A stretch of 8,574 nucleotides of DNA, taken from the NCBI GenBank assembly GCA_946409475.1, contig CAMJWQ010000133.1:1-8574 (forward strand). The letters run 5' to 3'. Shown piece by piece: positions 6,636 to 8,574 of the stretch. The position numbers and the translations under genes are program-made. The notes below the pieces were generated by a model. The model ran no database searches and was not told the origin of the DNA. It was given only the letters and a program-made list of their open reading frames with translations. Within the stretch, counting starts at the first letter, position 1, and each line of letters opens with the position of its first letter. Source of the DNA: an uncultured Lachnospiraceae bacterium. Its GTDB lineage: Bacteria > Bacillota > Clostridia > Lachnospirales > Lachnospiraceae.

Positions 6636-6674
6636 GAGGTGTCGTAGTTGATAGTAATCCACGGCACCTTTTTT
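6636..6674 (+). terminator. terminator or attenuator after acpP
   Basis: GGTGTCGT (6638-6645) pairs with ACGGCACC (6661-6668), eight pairs including one G-T wobble, around a 15-base loop. TTTTTT (6669-6674) follows at once. This has the form of an intrinsic terminator, although the loop is larger than usual. I see no strong promoter between it and rnc, so rnc-smc may depend on read-through, making partial termination plausible. Confidence 0.75.
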
Positions 6675-6720
6675 ATCGCATAGGAAATTACGTCCCATAC
6701 GATAAAACCCTCCGGGAGGG
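6671..6720 (+). promoter_or_regulatory. structured rnc leader: second hairpin and SD-containing palindrome
   Basis: TTTTATCG (6671-6678) is an exact inverted match to CGATAAAA (6700-6707). Inside it AT/AT and GG/CC pairs extend the stem with two mismatches and leave a loop at 6685-6693. Directly after comes CCCTCCGGGAGGG (6708-6720), six complementary bases on each side of a central G. Its right half resembles an SD sequence, so the hairpin would hide it. The first arm overlaps the T-run of the preceding terminator. Such consecutive hairpins could be an RNase III processing or autoregulation site; that role is inference. Confidence 0.5.
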
Positions 6721-6769
6721 ATGCACACGAATGCAATTTGATGAAATTATTGGAGAGAGAAGGAATAAC

Positions 6770-7477
6770 ATGACAAAAAGGAAGGATCCGGCGGAACTGG
6801 AAAAGAAAATCAACTACACATTTCAAAATAAAAAGATACTAAAAAAAGCTTTAACGCACAGCTCATTTGCGAATGAACGTCATTTAAGCCGCCTGCATAA
6901 CAATGAAAGACTGGAATTTTTGGGTGATGCTGTGTTAGAATTGGTTACGAGTGAGTATTTATTCTTAAATGAGACAGATATGCCGGAAGGAGAAATGACA
7001 AAGATAAGAGCAAGCCTGGTTTGTGAACCTTCTCTGGAATTTTGTACACGGGAAATACAGTTGGGGGAATTTTTGTTTTTAGGTAAGGGAGAAGAAATGA
7101 CGGGGGGAAGAAACAGGGCCTCTATTCTTTCTGACGCAATGGAAGCATTAATCGGTGCGGTTTATTTAGATGGTGGTTTTGCTAGTGCAAAAGATTTTAT
7201 TCATAGATTCATATTGTCTGATGTGGAAAGTAAAAAACTCTTTTATGATAGCAAGACTATCCTCCAGGAACTGGTTCAGGGCGAAAGCAAGGGAGAACTG
7301 ACGTATCATCTGGCATCCGAGGAGGGACCCGACCATGACAAAAGATTCATTATTCAGGCCAGGTTAGATGAGAGGATTATCGGTACCGGAGTCGGAAAAT
7401 CCAAAAAGGCGGCGGAACAGGAAGCAGCCTATAAAGCAATTTTAAAGCTAAAAAATAAAATAACAAAAGAGAAATAA
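6770..7477 (+). CDS. rnc: ribonuclease III
   Basis: RNase III cuts double-stranded RNA and separates the 16S and 23S rRNA precursors. Counting from ATG 6770, the 235-residue protein has an endonuclease domain at about 10-150, with the signature NERLEFLGDAVLE (45-57). The metal-binding residues are E49, D53, D122 and E125, the last two in SDAMEALIGAVYLDGG. A C-terminal double-stranded RNA-binding domain runs from about 160 to 230 and ends GKSKKAAEQEAAYKAI. I prefer ATG 6770, with AAGGA (6760-6764) five bases upstream, because the N-terminus then fits the usual length. An in-frame ATG at 6731 would add 13 residues and use the GGGAGG (6715-6720) buried in a palindrome; both starts may be used. 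The smc gene follows after 12 bases. Confidence 0.95.
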   Translation: MTKRKDPAELEKKINYTFQNKKILKKALTHSSFANERHLSRLHNNERLEFLGDAVLELVTSEYLFLNETDMPEGEMTKIRASLVCEPSLEFCTREIQLGEFLFLGKGEEMTGGRNRASILSDAMEALIGAVYLDGGFASAKDFIHRFILSDVESKKLFYDSKTILQELVQGESKGELTYHLASEEGPDHDKRFIIQARLDERIIGTGVGKSKKAAEQEAAYKAILKLKNKITKEK

Positions 7478-7489
7478 AGTGGGTGTTTT

Positions 7490-8574
7490 ATGTATTTAAA
7501 AAGTATAGAAATACACGGATTTAAATCCTTTGCCAATAAAACTGTTTTTCATTTTCACAATGGAATTACCGGTATTGTAGGACCTAACGGAAGCGGTAAA
7601 AGCAATGTGGCGGATGCTGTCAGATGGGTACTGGGCGAACAACGGGTAAAGCAGCTTAGAGGCTCCAATATGCAGGATGTTATTTTCTCCGGTACGGAGA
7701 ATAGAAAACCTTTGGGATACGCATATGTTGCCATAACTTTGGATAATTCCGACCGCCAGCTGCCAATTTCCTATGAGGAAGTAAAGATAGCCAGAAGAGT
7801 GTATAGAAGCGGGGAAAGTGAATATTTAATTAACGGGACCTCCTGCCGGCTGAAGGATGTAAACGAACTATTTTATGATACGGGTATCGGTAAAGAGGGT
7901 TACTCCATTATCGGCCAGGGACAGATCGATAAAATTTTAAGCGGAAAACCGGAGGACCGCAGAGAGCTGTTTGATGAAGCTGCCGGTATCGTTAAGTATA
8001 AGCGCAGAAAAGCAGCTGCTTTAAAGAAGCTGGAAGATGAAAAGCAAAATCTGCTCAGAGTTACGGATATCTTATCTGAGATTGAAAAACAGCTTCAACC
8101 GTTGGAAAAGCAATCGGAGAAAGCAAAGATATTCCTCAGAAAAAGAGAAGAGCTTAAAGAATATGACATTAATATGTTTTTACTGGAAAACGAGGCATTC
8201 AAAGAGCAGATAAAGGCTGTAACGGACAAATTACTGATAGCGGAAGAAGATTGCAGGCAATCCCAAAGCATTTATGAACAAAATAAAAATGAGCAGGAAG
8301 CCGTAGAGGAACAGATAAAAAGATTTGAAGAGAAAATTGAAGAATTGCGTACGGAACTTCAGGATGCCAATTTGTTGAAAGGCAAGCTGGAAGGCCAAAT
8401 TAATGTATTGGAAGAACAGATTCGTTCTTTCAGTCAGAATAAAGGTAACTTAGAGCAGCAGATTGAGAAAACGAAAGAGGAAGCGGAACAAAAGAAAGAG
8501 GAGCTCCATAAGGTCATTAACGGTGAAAGCGGCTTACGGGAATTATTGGAAGAAAAGCAAAAGCAGGCGGACAC
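7490..8574 (+). CDS. smc: chromosome segregation protein SMC, N-terminal part
   Basis: SMC is the ATPase of the SMC-ScpAB condensin that compacts and separates chromosomes. The frame is open from ATG 7490 to the window edge, 361 codons plus two bases, about a third of a usual protein of nearly 1,190 residues. The N-terminal ATPase half shows MYLKSIEIHGFKSFANKT, the Walker A motif GPNGSGKSN (31-39), the Q-loop region IIGQGQIDKIL (140-150) and FDEAAGIVKYKRRK (161-174). From about residue 170 onward the sequence is rich in E, K, Q and L with heptad spacing, the start of the long coiled-coil arm. The hinge, the signature motif and Walker B lie beyond the window. A modest SD, GTGGGTG (7479-7485), precedes the start. 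The rnc-smc pairing is common in Firmicutes and suggests one transcript. Confidence 0.97.
   Translation, partial: MYLKSIEIHGFKSFANKTVFHFHNGITGIVGPNGSGKSNVADAVRWVLGEQRVKQLRGSNMQDVIFSGTENRKPLGYAYVAITLDNSDRQLPISYEEVKIARRVYRSGESEYLINGTSCRLKDVNELFYDTGIGKEGYSIIGQGQIDKILSGKPEDRRELFDEAAGIVKYKRRKAAALKKLEDEKQNLLRVTDILSEIEKQLQPLEKQSEKAKIFLRKREELKEYDINMFLLENEAFKEQIKAVTDKLLIAEEDCRQSQSIYEQNKNEQEAVEEQIKRFEEKIEELRTELQDANLLKGKLEGQINVLEEQIRSFSQNKGNLEQQIEKTKEEAEQKKEELHKVINGESGLRELLEEKQKQAD

Noticed and set aside
6648..6677. TTGATA plus TTTTAT or TTTATC as an rnc promoter
   Set aside because: The -10 box is poor and lies in the terminator T-run; the match is probably incidental.

Overview
The window is an ordinary housekeeping stretch of a low-to-moderate GC Firmicute. 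It is most likely an anaerobic member of the class Clostridia, and Lachnospiraceae-like in character. The pointers are fermentative pta-ackA, strong Shine-Dalgarno (SD) sequences of the AGGAGG type, GTG and TTG starts next to ATG starts, the zinc-binding form of L32, and the order DUF177-rpmF-plsX-acpP-rnc-smc. Family and genus are inference; no rRNA or other taxonomic marker is present.

Layout: (1) 1-563, the 3' end of a DUF711/UPF0210 gene on the + strand. (2) 571-1821, tmcAL on the - strand, meeting the first gene tail to tail with 7 bases between the stop codons. (3) 1822-2064, a divergent AT-rich control region with a good promoter for pta and a weaker candidate for tmcAL. (4) 2065-4365, pta then ackA, the acetate/ATP branch of fermentation. 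(5) 4424-5224, a perfect-consensus promoter, the DUF177 (YceD-like) gene, rpmF (59 aa, L32) and a clean intrinsic terminator. (6) 5310-6674, the plsX promoter, plsX and acpP, ending in a hairpin plus T-run. (7) 6675-8574, a structured leader, rnc, and the first 361 codons of smc, which runs off the window.

The genes form three functional groups. Pta and AckA interconvert acetyl-CoA, acetyl phosphate and acetate with ATP formation. TmcAL, transcribed divergently from them, consumes acetate and ATP to acetylate the wobble cytidine of elongator tRNA-Met. The DUF177 protein, L32 and RNase III belong to ribosome and rRNA production, PlsX and ACP to acyl-phosphate and phospholipid synthesis, and SMC to chromosome organisation.

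I found no mobile element, CRISPR array, RNA gene, defence system or undescribed gene system. All coding regions have recognisable families. The points most worth a second look are non-coding: the stacked hairpins in the acpP-rnc gap with an SD buried in a palindrome, the tmcAL/pta divergent region with a 10-base palindrome over the pta -35 box, and an imperfect dyad over the plsX -10 box.
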